From: Roseburia zhanii
GTDB lineage: Bacteria; Bacillota; Clostridia; Lachnospirales; Lachnospiraceae
DNA length: 64,000 nucleotides
Reading direction: 5' to 3'
Assembly: GCF_014287635.1 (NCBI RefSeq)
Contig: NZ_JACOPH010000002.1
Location: 62,001-126,000, forward strand
Under the pieces are notes generated by a model. That model ran no database searches. It was not told the origin of the DNA and was given only the letters and a program-made list of their open reading frames with translations. A program made the position numbers and the translations under genes. Positions within the stretch are counted from its first letter, which is position 1, and every line of letters starts with the position of its first letter. Shown piece after piece: positions 9,809-17,239 of the stretch.

Positions 9809-10590
9809 CTTTCATACATTCCTTTTATCATAGATACGATCGTTCTTCTCATCTCATCAAATATGAAATTAGATACGTTCATCAACAAACCGATTGTTAA
9901 AAACATGACTACAAGTCCTAGCAATACTTTCAACTGCATACCTACCGCAAACATATTCATCTGCGGGGATACTTTTGCCATGATTCCTAAAATACAATTT
10001 AATATCATAATACATGCGAAAACCGGCAGAATGATCCGAAATGCGATCACAAAGGAATTGATCATATAGGTGATCATCCCCTGTAATAAATGATCCCATT
10101 GAAATACCTGTCCATTAACAGGGATAAGCTGGTAAGAATCTGCAACTGCATGTAAGATATAATGGTGCATATTTGTTATGACTAATAACAGCAGCACAAG
10201 GTAATTATATAAATTAGCACTGACACTGACTTGTGTCTGCATCTGTGGATCATACTCTGTCGCCATGGAAAATCCGATATTGATATCTAATAAATTCCCG
10301 GCTAATAAAATAATGGAATTACAAATGTTTGCCGCAAATCCAATGAGCAACCCTGTAATTCCTTCTTTAATGACGATAATGGAATACCCAACAATTCCTG
10401 CATAGGCAAGCTCCTCTTTTGGAACGATCTGATATAAGATCAATGTCACAAAGAAAGATAAACCTATCTTCATCCTGCCAGGAGTACTTGACATTCCGAA
10501 AAATGGAGCAATAAATACAAAGCAGGAAATGCGGACCAAAATCAACAAAAAATATTCAAATGTAAGTAAGGAAAAGCTATAATCAACCAT
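9805..10590 (-). CDS. fliR: Flagellar export gate protein FliR
   Basis: 261 residues, hydrophobic throughout with about six membrane segments. It shows family sequence such as FVFIAPFFG near the N-terminus and KVSPQMNMFAVGMQLKVLLGL near the C-terminus. FliR forms the export pore with FliP and FliQ. It ends overlapping the flhB start and begins 8 bases after the fliQ stop, in the universal fliP-fliQ-fliR-flhB order. Confidence 0.97.
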   Translation of the reverse strand: MVDYSFSLLTFEYFLLILVRISCFVFIAPFFGMSSTPGRMKIGLSFFVTLILYQIVPKEELAYAGIVGYSIIVIKEGITGLLIGFAANICNSIILLAGNLLDINIGFSMATEYDPQMQTQVSVSANLYNYLVLLLLVITNMHHYILHAVADSYQLIPVNGQVFQWDHLLQGMITYMINSFVIAFRIILPVFACIMILNCILGIMAKVSPQMNMFAVGMQLKVLLGLVVMFLTIGLLMNVSNFIFDEMRRTIVSMIKGMYES

Positions 10591-10598
10591 AATCCAAC

Positions 10599-10871
10599 CT
10601 AACTTAAGTATATACTAAAGTCTGTCCACAGGCGCGTCATGTAATTTGACATAATGTCTAACATCCAAGGACCAAACAACATGATTCCCAGAAAAACTGC
10701 GATGATCTTTGGTACAAAGGTCAATGTCTGTTCCTGAATGGATGTAACTGTCTGAAAAATACTGATCACCAATCCAACGATCAATGAGATCAGCAATAAA
10801 GGAGCCGAAGAAACAATAATCGTATAAATCGCTTCTTTTGCAATTGTGATCACATCTCCCTGCGTAATCAT
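10599..10871 (-). CDS. fliQ: Flagellar export gate protein FliQ
   Basis: 90 residues with two membrane helices (about 15-40 and 52-75) and the conserved TSIQEQTLTFVPK stretch between them. FliQ is the small subunit of the FliPQR core of the flagellar type III export gate. The length is normal for the family. It lies between fliP and fliR. Confidence 0.97.
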   Translation of the reverse strand: MITQGDVITIAKEAIYTIIVSSAPLLLISLIVGLVISIFQTVTSIQEQTLTFVPKIIAVFLGIMLFGPWMLDIMSNYMTRLWTDFSIYLS

Positions 10872-10923
10872 TTACATTCCTCCTGTCAACTCATCCGAGT
10901 ATTCATCTTTTATGTGGCTGCAT

Positions 10924-11829
10924 TTAGTAAAATGTCTTTACAAGACTTCCAATTACTAAATTCCAGCCATCTGCCAAAATAAATAATAATATTTTGAATG
11001 GCAATGATATTGTTGTCGGCGGCAGCATCATCATACCCATAGACATCAAGACAGAGGCAACCACCATATCAATGACAATAAATGGAATGTAAATCAAAAA
11101 TCCAATAATAAATGCTGTACGAAGTTCACTGATAATAAAACTTGGTATCAAAATGGAAAATGGAACTTCCTCATAGCTGTCATAGGTCTGACCGGAAATC
11201 TCTATAAAAAGGTCGATATCTTTTGTCTGCACCTGACCATTCATAAATTCCCGTAACGGTTCACTTCCGATCTGGAGTGCTTCTTCCTGCGTGATCTCTC
11301 CGGCATCAAAAGGCTTGATTGCATTCTCATTGATCTGGGTAAATACCGGATTCATAATGAAGAATGTCAAAAACAAAGCCAGACCGATCAACACCTGATT
11401 TGGAGGTGAAGTCTGTGTACCGATCGCTGTACGCAAAAAATGCAGTACGATGATAATTCTGGTATAAGACGTCAGCATGATCAATATAGACGGTGCTAAA
11501 GCAATAATGGTAAGGACTAATACGATTCGGATATTACCGGATAAATTGCCATTTTCATTATTATAGCTAAAGCTGATACCATTTGTACTGTCAGAAGTGG
11601 CACTTTCTACATCACCGCCACGTACGACATCCGGTTCTGCAATATCATCTCCTGCAGGCACATCTAAGTCATTCGATCCCGTGGCAGCTGTATTACTTCC
11701 TGCCATAGAACTGCTGACTGTTCCAGTAGCATATACACTCTGTCCTGTGCAGACGATCACCGAAATAAGAATGGCTATCACTGCAAAAGCAACAGATAAT
11801 CTACAATATGACTTTTTAAATCTACTCAT
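10924..11829 (-). CDS. fliP: Flagellar export gate protein FliP
   Basis: 301 residues, longer than the usual 215-250. It begins with a signal-peptide-like segment (about 10-32). A Ser/Gly/Asp-rich extracytoplasmic stretch follows (about 35-100), before the conserved FliP core with LTSYTRIIIVLHFLR, GTQTSPPNQVLIGLALFLTFF and the final membrane helices. FliP pentamers form the body of the export pore. The core is intact and the extension is the only unusual part. It lies 13 bases after fliO. Confidence 0.96.
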   Translation of the reverse strand: MSRFKKSYCRLSVAFAVIAILISVIVCTGQSVYATGTVSSSMAGSNTAATGSNDLDVPAGDDIAEPDVVRGGDVESATSDSTNGISFSYNNENGNLSGNIRIVLVLTIIALAPSILIMLTSYTRIIIVLHFLRTAIGTQTSPPNQVLIGLALFLTFFIMNPVFTQINENAIKPFDAGEITQEEALQIGSEPLREFMNGQVQTKDIDLFIEISGQTYDSYEEVPFSILIPSFIISELRTAFIIGFLIYIPFIVIDMVVASVLMSMGMMMLPPTTISLPFKILLFILADGWNLVIGSLVKTFY

Positions 11830-11842
11830 AATTTGTTCCCGT

Positions 11843-12217
11843 CTATTTCTTCGGTATACGTTTTTTTATTTTGTCTAATATATCTTTAAAACTTTCAGAT
11901 GAAAAACTCATCGGCAGTTCTTCTGTCGGTACTTCTTTCAACTGTTCTTCTGTAAGCTTTGTCAACAGCCGTATTTCATCTTTCCCGATTGCGATCACAA
12001 GATATTCATTACCTGCTTCAACGATCTGAATATACTTATTCTGTGTGACCTTTAATGTTTCGATCACTTTCAGATTCCGGTTGAAACTGTGTCCTTTCTG
12101 ATAACCTGCGATCCAGCGTGTTGCCACGTATGTGATCAGTAACACAAAGACAAATATGACCAGTACACCTATCAGCTGCACAAAACTATCCAGCGAAGAA
12201 GTCTGTACTGCGACCAT
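11843..12217 (-). CDS. fliO: Flagellar biosynthetic protein FliO
   Basis: 124 residues. One membrane helix (about 12-33, GVLVIFVFVLLITYVA) precedes a small cytoplasmic domain with the family motif KVIETLKVTQNKYIQIVEAGNEYLVIAIG. FliO helps the FliP ring assemble and is weakly conserved, so the call rests on helix plus motif plus place between cheY and fliP. Confidence 0.9.
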   Translation of the reverse strand: MVAVQTSSLDSFVQLIGVLVIFVFVLLITYVATRWIAGYQKGHSFNRNLKVIETLKVTQNKYIQIVEAGNEYLVIAIGKDEIRLLTKLTEEQLKEVPTEELPMSFSSESFKDILDKIKKRIPKK

Positions 12218-12223
12218 ATCAGA

Positions 12224-12586
12224 TTAACCTACAACTTTTTTAACAGCTTCTAATACTCGTTCTGCCTGGAATGGTTTTACGATGAAGTCTTTTGCTCCTG
12301 ACTGGATTGCCTCGATAACCATTGCCTGCTGTCCCATTGCAGAACACATGATAACACATGCATTTGCATCTGCTTCTTTAATCTTTTTCAACGCCTGAAT
12401 ACCATCCATCTCAGGCATGGTAATATCCATCAGTACAAGATCCGGTTTTGTTTCGCTGTATTTTTCAACTGCCTTTACACCGTTTTCTGCTTCACCTGCG
12501 ATATTATAACCATTCTTAGTTAAAATATCTTTGATCATCATTCGCATAAATGCTGCATCATCACAAATTAAAATATTTTTTGCCAT
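12224..12586 (-). CDS. cheY: Chemotaxis response regulator CheY
   Basis: 120 residues, a lone receiver domain. Asp9-Asp10 form the acidic pocket and Asp54 (VLMDITMPEMDG) accepts phosphate. The Lys in FIVKPF completes the site. Phospho-CheY binds the FliM/FliY switch to change rotation. Its place between fliY and fliO is the usual Clostridia arrangement, next to the gene for its likely phosphatase FliY. Confidence 0.96.
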   Translation of the reverse strand: MAKNILICDDAAFMRMMIKDILTKNGYNIAGEAENGVKAVEKYSETKPDLVLMDITMPEMDGIQALKKIKEADANACVIMCSAMGQQAMVIEAIQSGAKDFIVKPFQAERVLEAVKKVVG

Positions 12587-12606
12587 TTTTTTGTTCTCCT
12601 ATTTCT

Positions 12607-13734
12607 TTATTTTATAATTTCTGCTATTCTGACACCAAAGTTTTCTTCAATAACTACCACTTCACCTTTGGCTACATATTTGCCATTTACTAATATATCA
12701 ATTGGTTCACCGGCTATCTTGTTAAGTTCAATAATCGTTCCCGGCGTGAAATCTAAGATTTCCTGGATTGATTTACTCGTACGTCCTAATTCAACGGTTA
12801 CATCTAACGGTACATCCATGATCAGATCAATATTCTCTGACTGTAATACCGGACTCATACCCTGTGTAAACGTCTGGAATTGTGCGGGCTGTACATTCAC
12901 TGGCTGTGACATTACCGGTTGTTGTGACATTGTCTGCTGTCCCATCATCGGCTGTCCCATCTGTTGTGCTGTCATAGGCTGCTCCTGTCTCGGTGCTGCT
13001 GTCGGCTGTGATGCAGCAGACGCCGTATTACTATTATTTTCCAGCGTTGCATTTGCGTTAACATCCATCTCCATATTCTTAGAAATACTTGAACACATTT
13101 CTCTTGCAAATGAGAACGGATACAACTGCATGATCTGGCTGTCAACTAAGTCACCAATTTCCATTCTGAATGATATTTTTACAAACTGTCCGGACAAGAA
13201 ACTATCGATTGCTTTTTCATCTACTGTTTCTGTCAGATCGATGACGTCTGCCTCCGGCGGACTGATATCTATCATTTTATTCAGCATAGATGATAAAGAT
13301 GTTGCTGCAGAACCCATCATCTGGTTCATTGCTTCACTGATTGCACTCAAGTGTAATTCACCAAGTTCACCGTCTGTATTCGTACCATCTCCACCCATCA
13401 TAAGATCGGTGATCACTTTGACATCATTTTCTTTCAGTACAAGGATATTGCTTCCATCCAAACCAACGGTATATGCAATTTTAATAAATACACATGGTTT
13501 TTCATATGCTGCAACAATATCTTCCCATGTTGCAAAAGATACGACCGGTGTCGATATCTCCACTTTTCTGTTTACTAAAGAAAACAGTGTTGTTGCTGCT
13601 GTTCCCATACTGATATTCGCAACTTCCCCTATTGCATCTTTTTCAGCATCAGAAAGTGGCTGCTCATCAGCACCTGAACCTGTCGGTTCATTCAACAGGG
13701 CATTTATTTCTTCCTGTGATAACATTCCATCCAT
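12607..13734 (-). CDS. fliY: Flagellar switch protein FliY (CheC-like phosphatase plus FliN domain)
   Basis: 375 residues. The N-terminal CheC/FliY domain (about 25-215) contains two phosphatase signatures of the D/S-xxx-E-xx-N type, DAIGEVAN and SAISEAMN, both intact. A Gln/Met/Pro-rich linker (about 240-285) joins it to a C-terminal FliN/SpoA domain (LDVTVELGRTSKSIQEILDF). FliY is a C-ring component that also dephosphorylates CheY-P. The start lies 4 bases after the fliM stop. Confidence 0.96.
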   Translation of the reverse strand: MDGMLSQEEINALLNEPTGSGADEQPLSDAEKDAIGEVANISMGTAATTLFSLVNRKVEISTPVVSFATWEDIVAAYEKPCVFIKIAYTVGLDGSNILVLKENDVKVITDLMMGGDGTNTDGELGELHLSAISEAMNQMMGSAATSLSSMLNKMIDISPPEADVIDLTETVDEKAIDSFLSGQFVKISFRMEIGDLVDSQIMQLYPFSFAREMCSSISKNMEMDVNANATLENNSNTASAASQPTAAPRQEQPMTAQQMGQPMMGQQTMSQQPVMSQPVNVQPAQFQTFTQGMSPVLQSENIDLIMDVPLDVTVELGRTSKSIQEILDFTPGTIIELNKIAGEPIDILVNGKYVAKGEVVVIEENFGVRIAEIIK

Positions 13735-13738
13735 TGTC

Positions 13739-14719
13739 TTACTGCTCCTCCCTGATTACCGATGTAATTCTTACTGCATATTGCTTATCCGATGCTCCCG
13801 GCAATGCAGTAAACTTCCGGATATTTCCAACATATACATCCAATTCCTCATCTACTTTAGAATCCAACCGGATAATATCCCCAATCTGTAAATTGGTAAA
13901 ATCCCGAACTGAAACTGTACTCTTTCCTAAGTATGCTTTGATAGGAACCGGTGCTTTTGAAATCAGACTCTCAATTGTTTCAGTATATTCCGCTTCATCA
14001 CTTTTTTTGATATTGGAATACCAAAACTTCGTATTTAATTTATCCATAACCGGCTCTAATGTCATAAATGGCAGACAAACATTCATCAATCCTTCCACTT
14101 CCCCGATTTTCACATTGATCGTAACGATTGCGATCATTTCATTCGGAGATATAATCTGTGCAAACTGTGAATTTGTTTCAATTCTCTCTAACCTCGGACT
14201 GATCTCAACTACATTCTGCCACGGCTCACTAAGCAAGTCCACACATACCGTTAAAATCCTTTCAATGATCAGCAATTCAATCTCCGAGAAATCACGGCTT
14301 CTGTCTAATGGCTGTCCCATACCGCCAAGCATACGGTCTACGATCGCATATCCAAGATTCGATGCCACTTCCAATATAATGTTTCCGTTCAACGGTTCCA
14401 TATCTACGACACCAAGCAATACCGGATTAGAAAGTGCGTTTGAAAACTCAGAATACGTAACTGCTTCTGAATTCATCACTTCCACCTGAACACTTTTTCT
14501 CAAATAGACCGGAAGATTTGTTGATATCAGTCTCCCATAGTGTTCAAAGATGATCTCTAATGTTCGCAGATGCTCTTTTGAGAACTTTGACGGTCTTGCA
14601 AAGTCGTAATTCTTTACCTGTTTTTCCGGAACGTCTTTCATTTCTTCTACATCCAGTTCACCATCATTTAATGCCCTGAGTAAACTGTCAATTTCATTCT
14701 GGGACAACACTTCACCCAT
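13739..14719 (-). CDS. fliM: Flagellar motor switch protein FliM
   Basis: 326 residues. The N-terminal CheY-P-binding peptide (VLSQNEIDSLLRAL) precedes a middle CheC-like domain and the C-terminal SpoA domain (VRDFTNLQIGDIIRLD). FliM is the C-ring protein that binds CheY-P and FliG. The length is normal. It is followed closely by fliY and preceded by fliL. Confidence 0.97.
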   Translation of the reverse strand: MGEVLSQNEIDSLLRALNDGELDVEEMKDVPEKQVKNYDFARPSKFSKEHLRTLEIIFEHYGRLISTNLPVYLRKSVQVEVMNSEAVTYSEFSNALSNPVLLGVVDMEPLNGNIILEVASNLGYAIVDRMLGGMGQPLDRSRDFSEIELLIIERILTVCVDLLSEPWQNVVEISPRLERIETNSQFAQIISPNEMIAIVTINVKIGEVEGLMNVCLPFMTLEPVMDKLNTKFWYSNIKKSDEAEYTETIESLISKAPVPIKAYLGKSTVSVRDFTNLQIGDIIRLDSKVDEELDVYVGNIRKFTALPGASDKQYAVRITSVIREEQ

Positions 14720-14752
14720 GAATTTTCACCACCCGCCTAATGCGATTTTCTG

Positions 14753-15268
14753 TTACTGACAAGTCACTGTAGGAAAACCTACACTGACAATAAAATCCGA
14801 ATCAAACAACTTCTGTAAGTCTGCTACTATTGCATCCTGTACACCCTGCTGGTCTGACTTGAATTCATCATAGGTAAACCCTGAAACTACGGAAGTAATC
14901 TCGCTCATCACAAGGTTTTTCTTTTCTTCCATGGATTCACCAAAGCTCTTATAACCTTTGCTGTCTTTATTCATAAAAAGTGAAACTGTAATGACTGCAT
15001 AATGTTCTTTGCCATCTCCGCTGTCTTTTAAATTGATCGTCATGCTGTCTGAAATATCGTAAGTTGCAAGCTTGTCGATCGGTACGGAAGACGCATCCGA
15101 TGTTACAGAACCACTTTCTAATTCAAGATTGATTGCACTGCATACCTGTGTGATCAGTTCATTTGCTTTTTTCGTTTCCGGCAGAACCGTGATCGTCAAA
15201 ATAGCTGTTAAGATCAGATTTACCAGAACTAAAGCTAAAATCACCACTGACATAAGATTTTTCTTCAT
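14753..15268 (-). CDS. fliL: Flagellar basal body-associated protein FliL
   Basis: 171 residues. A single N-terminal membrane anchor (about 7-28) is followed by a periplasm-side domain ending in the FliL-like stretch LQKLFDSDFIVSVGFPTVTCQ. FliL surrounds stator units and supports torque. FliL sequences diverge strongly; the location between motB and fliM makes the call firm. Confidence 0.87.
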   Translation of the reverse strand: MKKNLMSVVILALVLVNLILTAILTITVLPETKKANELITQVCSAINLELESGSVTSDASSVPIDKLATYDISDSMTINLKDSGDGKEHYAVITVSLFMNKDSKGYKSFGESMEEKKNLVMSEITSVVSGFTYDEFKSDQQGVQDAIVADLQKLFDSDFIVSVGFPTVTCQ

Positions 15269-15290
15269 TTTCCTATCCCCTTTCTCATTT

Positions 15291-16088
15291 CTAATTATCT
15301 GAACTATAAGAATTATAGATCTTAATCTCTACTCTACGGTTTCTCGCCCTTCCTTCCGGGGTCGAGTTATCTGCAACCGGAACATATTCACCACGTCCCG
15401 AAGACTTGATAAGTCCCGGATCTAAATCTGTAATACTTCTGATATAATCAGCTACATTCAATGCACGATACATGGAAAGCACATCATTGTTCTCGTACTT
15501 CGCATTTGAAATCGGCACATTATCGGTGTGACCCTCTATTTCTATGATATTGCTCTTATAATTTGTCAGGATCGCTCCTATCTTATCGATCAGAGGATAT
15601 GCATCCTGCCGGATCTCTGATTTACCGGAATCAAACAATAGTGCCCCATTCAATGTCAAAAGCACATATTCTGCATTAAAATCAACTTCCACCTGATTCT
15701 GGATTCCATACTGTTCCGTCTGCCCGCTGATCTGTTCAGCCATTTTTTCGGATTCTTCTAAAGCTTCTTCTTTATATGCTTCCTTAGTATCTTTCTGCTC
15801 TGTATCTTTTCCTTCACTGGAACTGTTTTCAAAGAAAATACTAAAGTTCTCTAGCTGGCTGATCCCGGAAGAGATCAACTGTCCCTCTCCAATAGAAGAT
15901 CCGCCGGAAGGCAATACACTAAAACTGCTCTGTAATGAAGCAACCACCATTTCAAACTTCTCAGCATCTACAGTTGACATAGAGAACAGCAACACGAAAA
16001 AGCACAAGAGCAGATTCATCAAGTCACTAAACGTATTCATCCATGCCGGTGAGCCTTTTGGTGCTTCTTCCTGTTTTTTTCTAGCCAC
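15291..16088 (-). CDS. motB: Flagellar stator protein MotB
   Basis: 265 residues. The N-terminal membrane helix contains the proton-path Asp22 in TFSDLMNLLLCFFVLLFS. A linker of about 80 acidic residues precedes an OmpA-like peptidoglycan-binding domain (about 150-262) with the EGHTDNVPI motif and RARNRRVEI. The start is GTG, sharing one base with the motA stop (TAGTG), so the two are translationally coupled. MotB anchors the stator to the wall. Confidence 0.97.
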   Translation of the reverse strand: MARKKQEEAPKGSPAWMNTFSDLMNLLLCFFVLLFSMSTVDAEKFEMVVASLQSSFSVLPSGGSSIGEGQLISSGISQLENFSIFFENSSSEGKDTEQKDTKEAYKEEALEESEKMAEQISGQTEQYGIQNQVEVDFNAEYVLLTLNGALLFDSGKSEIRQDAYPLIDKIGAILTNYKSNIIEIEGHTDNVPISNAKYENNDVLSMYRALNVADYIRSITDLDPGLIKSSGRGEYVPVADNSTPEGRARNRRVEIKIYNSYSSDN

Positions 16089-16879
16089 TATTCCTCACCT
16101 CCGTCAGGACCAAGATCATTTCTGACCGCCGGTGACAAGAAAGATTTCAGTTTTTCTTCAATAACACGCGGGTTCTCACCTGCCTGAATTGACAGAAGTC
16201 CCTCTACCATAACTTCTTTTATAATCACTTCCAGATCATTATTCACTTTCATCTTCGTTGCAACCGGGTTACATAACCAGTTTGCAATGATAGAACCATA
16301 CAATGTTGTGATCAATGCAACTGCCATGGATGGTCCGATCGACGATGCATCTTCCATGTTGTTCAACATATTTACCAGACCGATCAGTGTACCGATCATT
16401 CCCCATGCCGGACCTAACTCCGCCCATTTTTCCCAAAAACTGATTACTTTTTTATGCCTTTCTTCCAGACAGGTGAGTTCTGTCTCTAAGATACCCCGGA
16501 CAAGTTCCGGATCTGTACCGTCGACAACCAGCATAATTCCTTTTTTTAAAAAAGGATCTTCAATATCATTTGAAGCCTCTTCAAGTGCTAAGAGCCCTTC
16601 TTTTCTGGCAACATTTGACAGATCGATAATATTACTGATAACTGCTCCCGGATCGATCACCTTTTCCTTGAAAGCTAATGATATACTCTTTAAGCCGATA
16701 ATAAAATCTTTCAACTTATTAGATGCCAAAACACCTGCGATCGAACCTCCGATCGTGATGATAACAGAAGGCAGATCATAGTAATCCATGATACTTGCTC
16801 CTGAAGATAATATTCCGAATATGAGCATTGCAAATCCAAGAATCGTTCCCAATAATGATGCTATATCCACTTTTTTCAC
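16088..16879 (-). CDS. motA: Flagellar stator protein MotA
   Basis: 263 residues with four membrane helices and the family region PAWGMIGTLIGLVNML. MotA forms the proton channel with MotB. Two GTG codons compete as starts: 16879, giving MKKVDIAS, and 16870, giving MDIAS. The AGGTG about 6 bases before the second one and the usual MDIAS-type N-terminus favour 16870. A sigma-A-type promoter lies about 50 bases upstream, so motA-motB and later genes can be transcribed apart from flgE. Confidence 0.96.
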   Translation of the reverse strand: MKKVDIASLLGTILGFAMLIFGILSSGASIMDYYDLPSVIITIGGSIAGVLASNKLKDFIIGLKSISLAFKEKVIDPGAVISNIIDLSNVARKEGLLALEEASNDIEDPFLKKGIMLVVDGTDPELVRGILETELTCLEERHKKVISFWEKWAELGPAWGMIGTLIGLVNMLNNMEDASSIGPSMAVALITTLYGSIIANWLCNPVATKMKVNNDLEVIIKEVMVEGLLSIQAGENPRVIEEKLKSFLSPAVRNDLGPDGGEE

Positions 16880-16935
16880 CTACCCATTTTATTTTTTTGG
16901 TAAACGGCTGTGCGCCATAAAACCCCTTTTATCTT

Positions 16936-16964
16936 AGTTTACTAAATTTTGACACTCTTGTCTA
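16936..16964 (-). promoter_or_regulatory. Candidate sigma-A promoter of motAB
   Basis: On the minus strand, -35 TAGACA (16964-16959), a 17-base spacer and -10 TAAACT (16941-16936). Matches to consensus are 5/6 and 4/6. The predicted transcript start is near 16929, leaving a leader of about 50 bases before motA. It implies the right-hand part of the operon can be expressed on its own. Confidence 0.55.
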
Positions 16965-17043
16965 TAAACTTCTTAAAATATTTTTCACAAATATGCAAAA
17001 AATTGTCAAAAATATCCTTTTTCTAAACCTCTGCTCTGAAAAA

Positions 17044-17081
17044 TGTGCATGATTTAGTGAAAGAAAACCAAATCATGCACA
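17044..17081 (-). promoter_or_regulatory. 12-bp perfect inverted repeat directly after an extended -10 sequence
   Basis: Arms TGTGCATGATTT (17044-17055) and its exact complement (17070-17081) are separated by 14 bases. On the minus strand the hairpin is followed by TTTTT, as in an intrinsic terminator for the flgE transcript. Immediately upstream (17088-17083) is TATAAT with the extended TGn motif, whose start point would fall inside the repeat. Operator and terminator readings are both possible. Confidence 0.5.
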
Positions 17082-17150
17082 CATTATACCATATCTTGCA
17101 TTCGTATGGAATACTTATACCTTATATATGTAAATCATTTTTAACAATCC

Positions 17151-17184
17151 GTTACTGTTCACACCTAACAGTGTGACCAGCAAC
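17151..17184 (-). repeat. Imperfect 14-bp hairpin downstream of flgE
   Basis: Arms 17151-17164 and 17171-17184 pair with a 6-base loop; on the minus-strand RNA 13 of 14 positions pair, counting one G-U. No T-run follows, so it is not a typical terminator. It may stabilise the 3' end of the abundant hook mRNA or regulate read-through. Function unknown. Confidence 0.45.
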
Positions 17185-17239
17185 GATTAGAGCCCATTTA
17201 AAATACCTCTACGAGGATTTATAATTATCTTAGCACAGA

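Larger units (their letters stand above)
16880..17239 (-). other. 360-bp gene-free regulatory gap between flgE and motA
   Basis: No reading frame with a credible start was seen on either strand. The gap holds two inverted repeats, an extended -10 sequence and a sigma-A-like promoter, listed separately. In many Bacillus and Clostridia operons a small flbD (swrD) gene of about 70 codons sits here, and none is visible. Confidence 0.7.

Noticed and set aside
12668..13891. 407-codon open frame on the plus strand
   Set aside because: It is antisense to fliY and the end of fliM, rich in Ser, Ile and Cys, and has no ribosome-binding site or recognisable motif. It arises from the codon use of the real genes.
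13632..14489. 285-codon open frame on the plus strand
   Set aside because: Antisense to fliM; composition and absence of motifs mark it as a shadow.
16880..16960. Possible c-di-GMP (GEMM) riboswitch in the motA leader
   Set aside because: The short stem near 16905-16918 lacks the GEMM core sequences and the leader of about 50 bases is too short.
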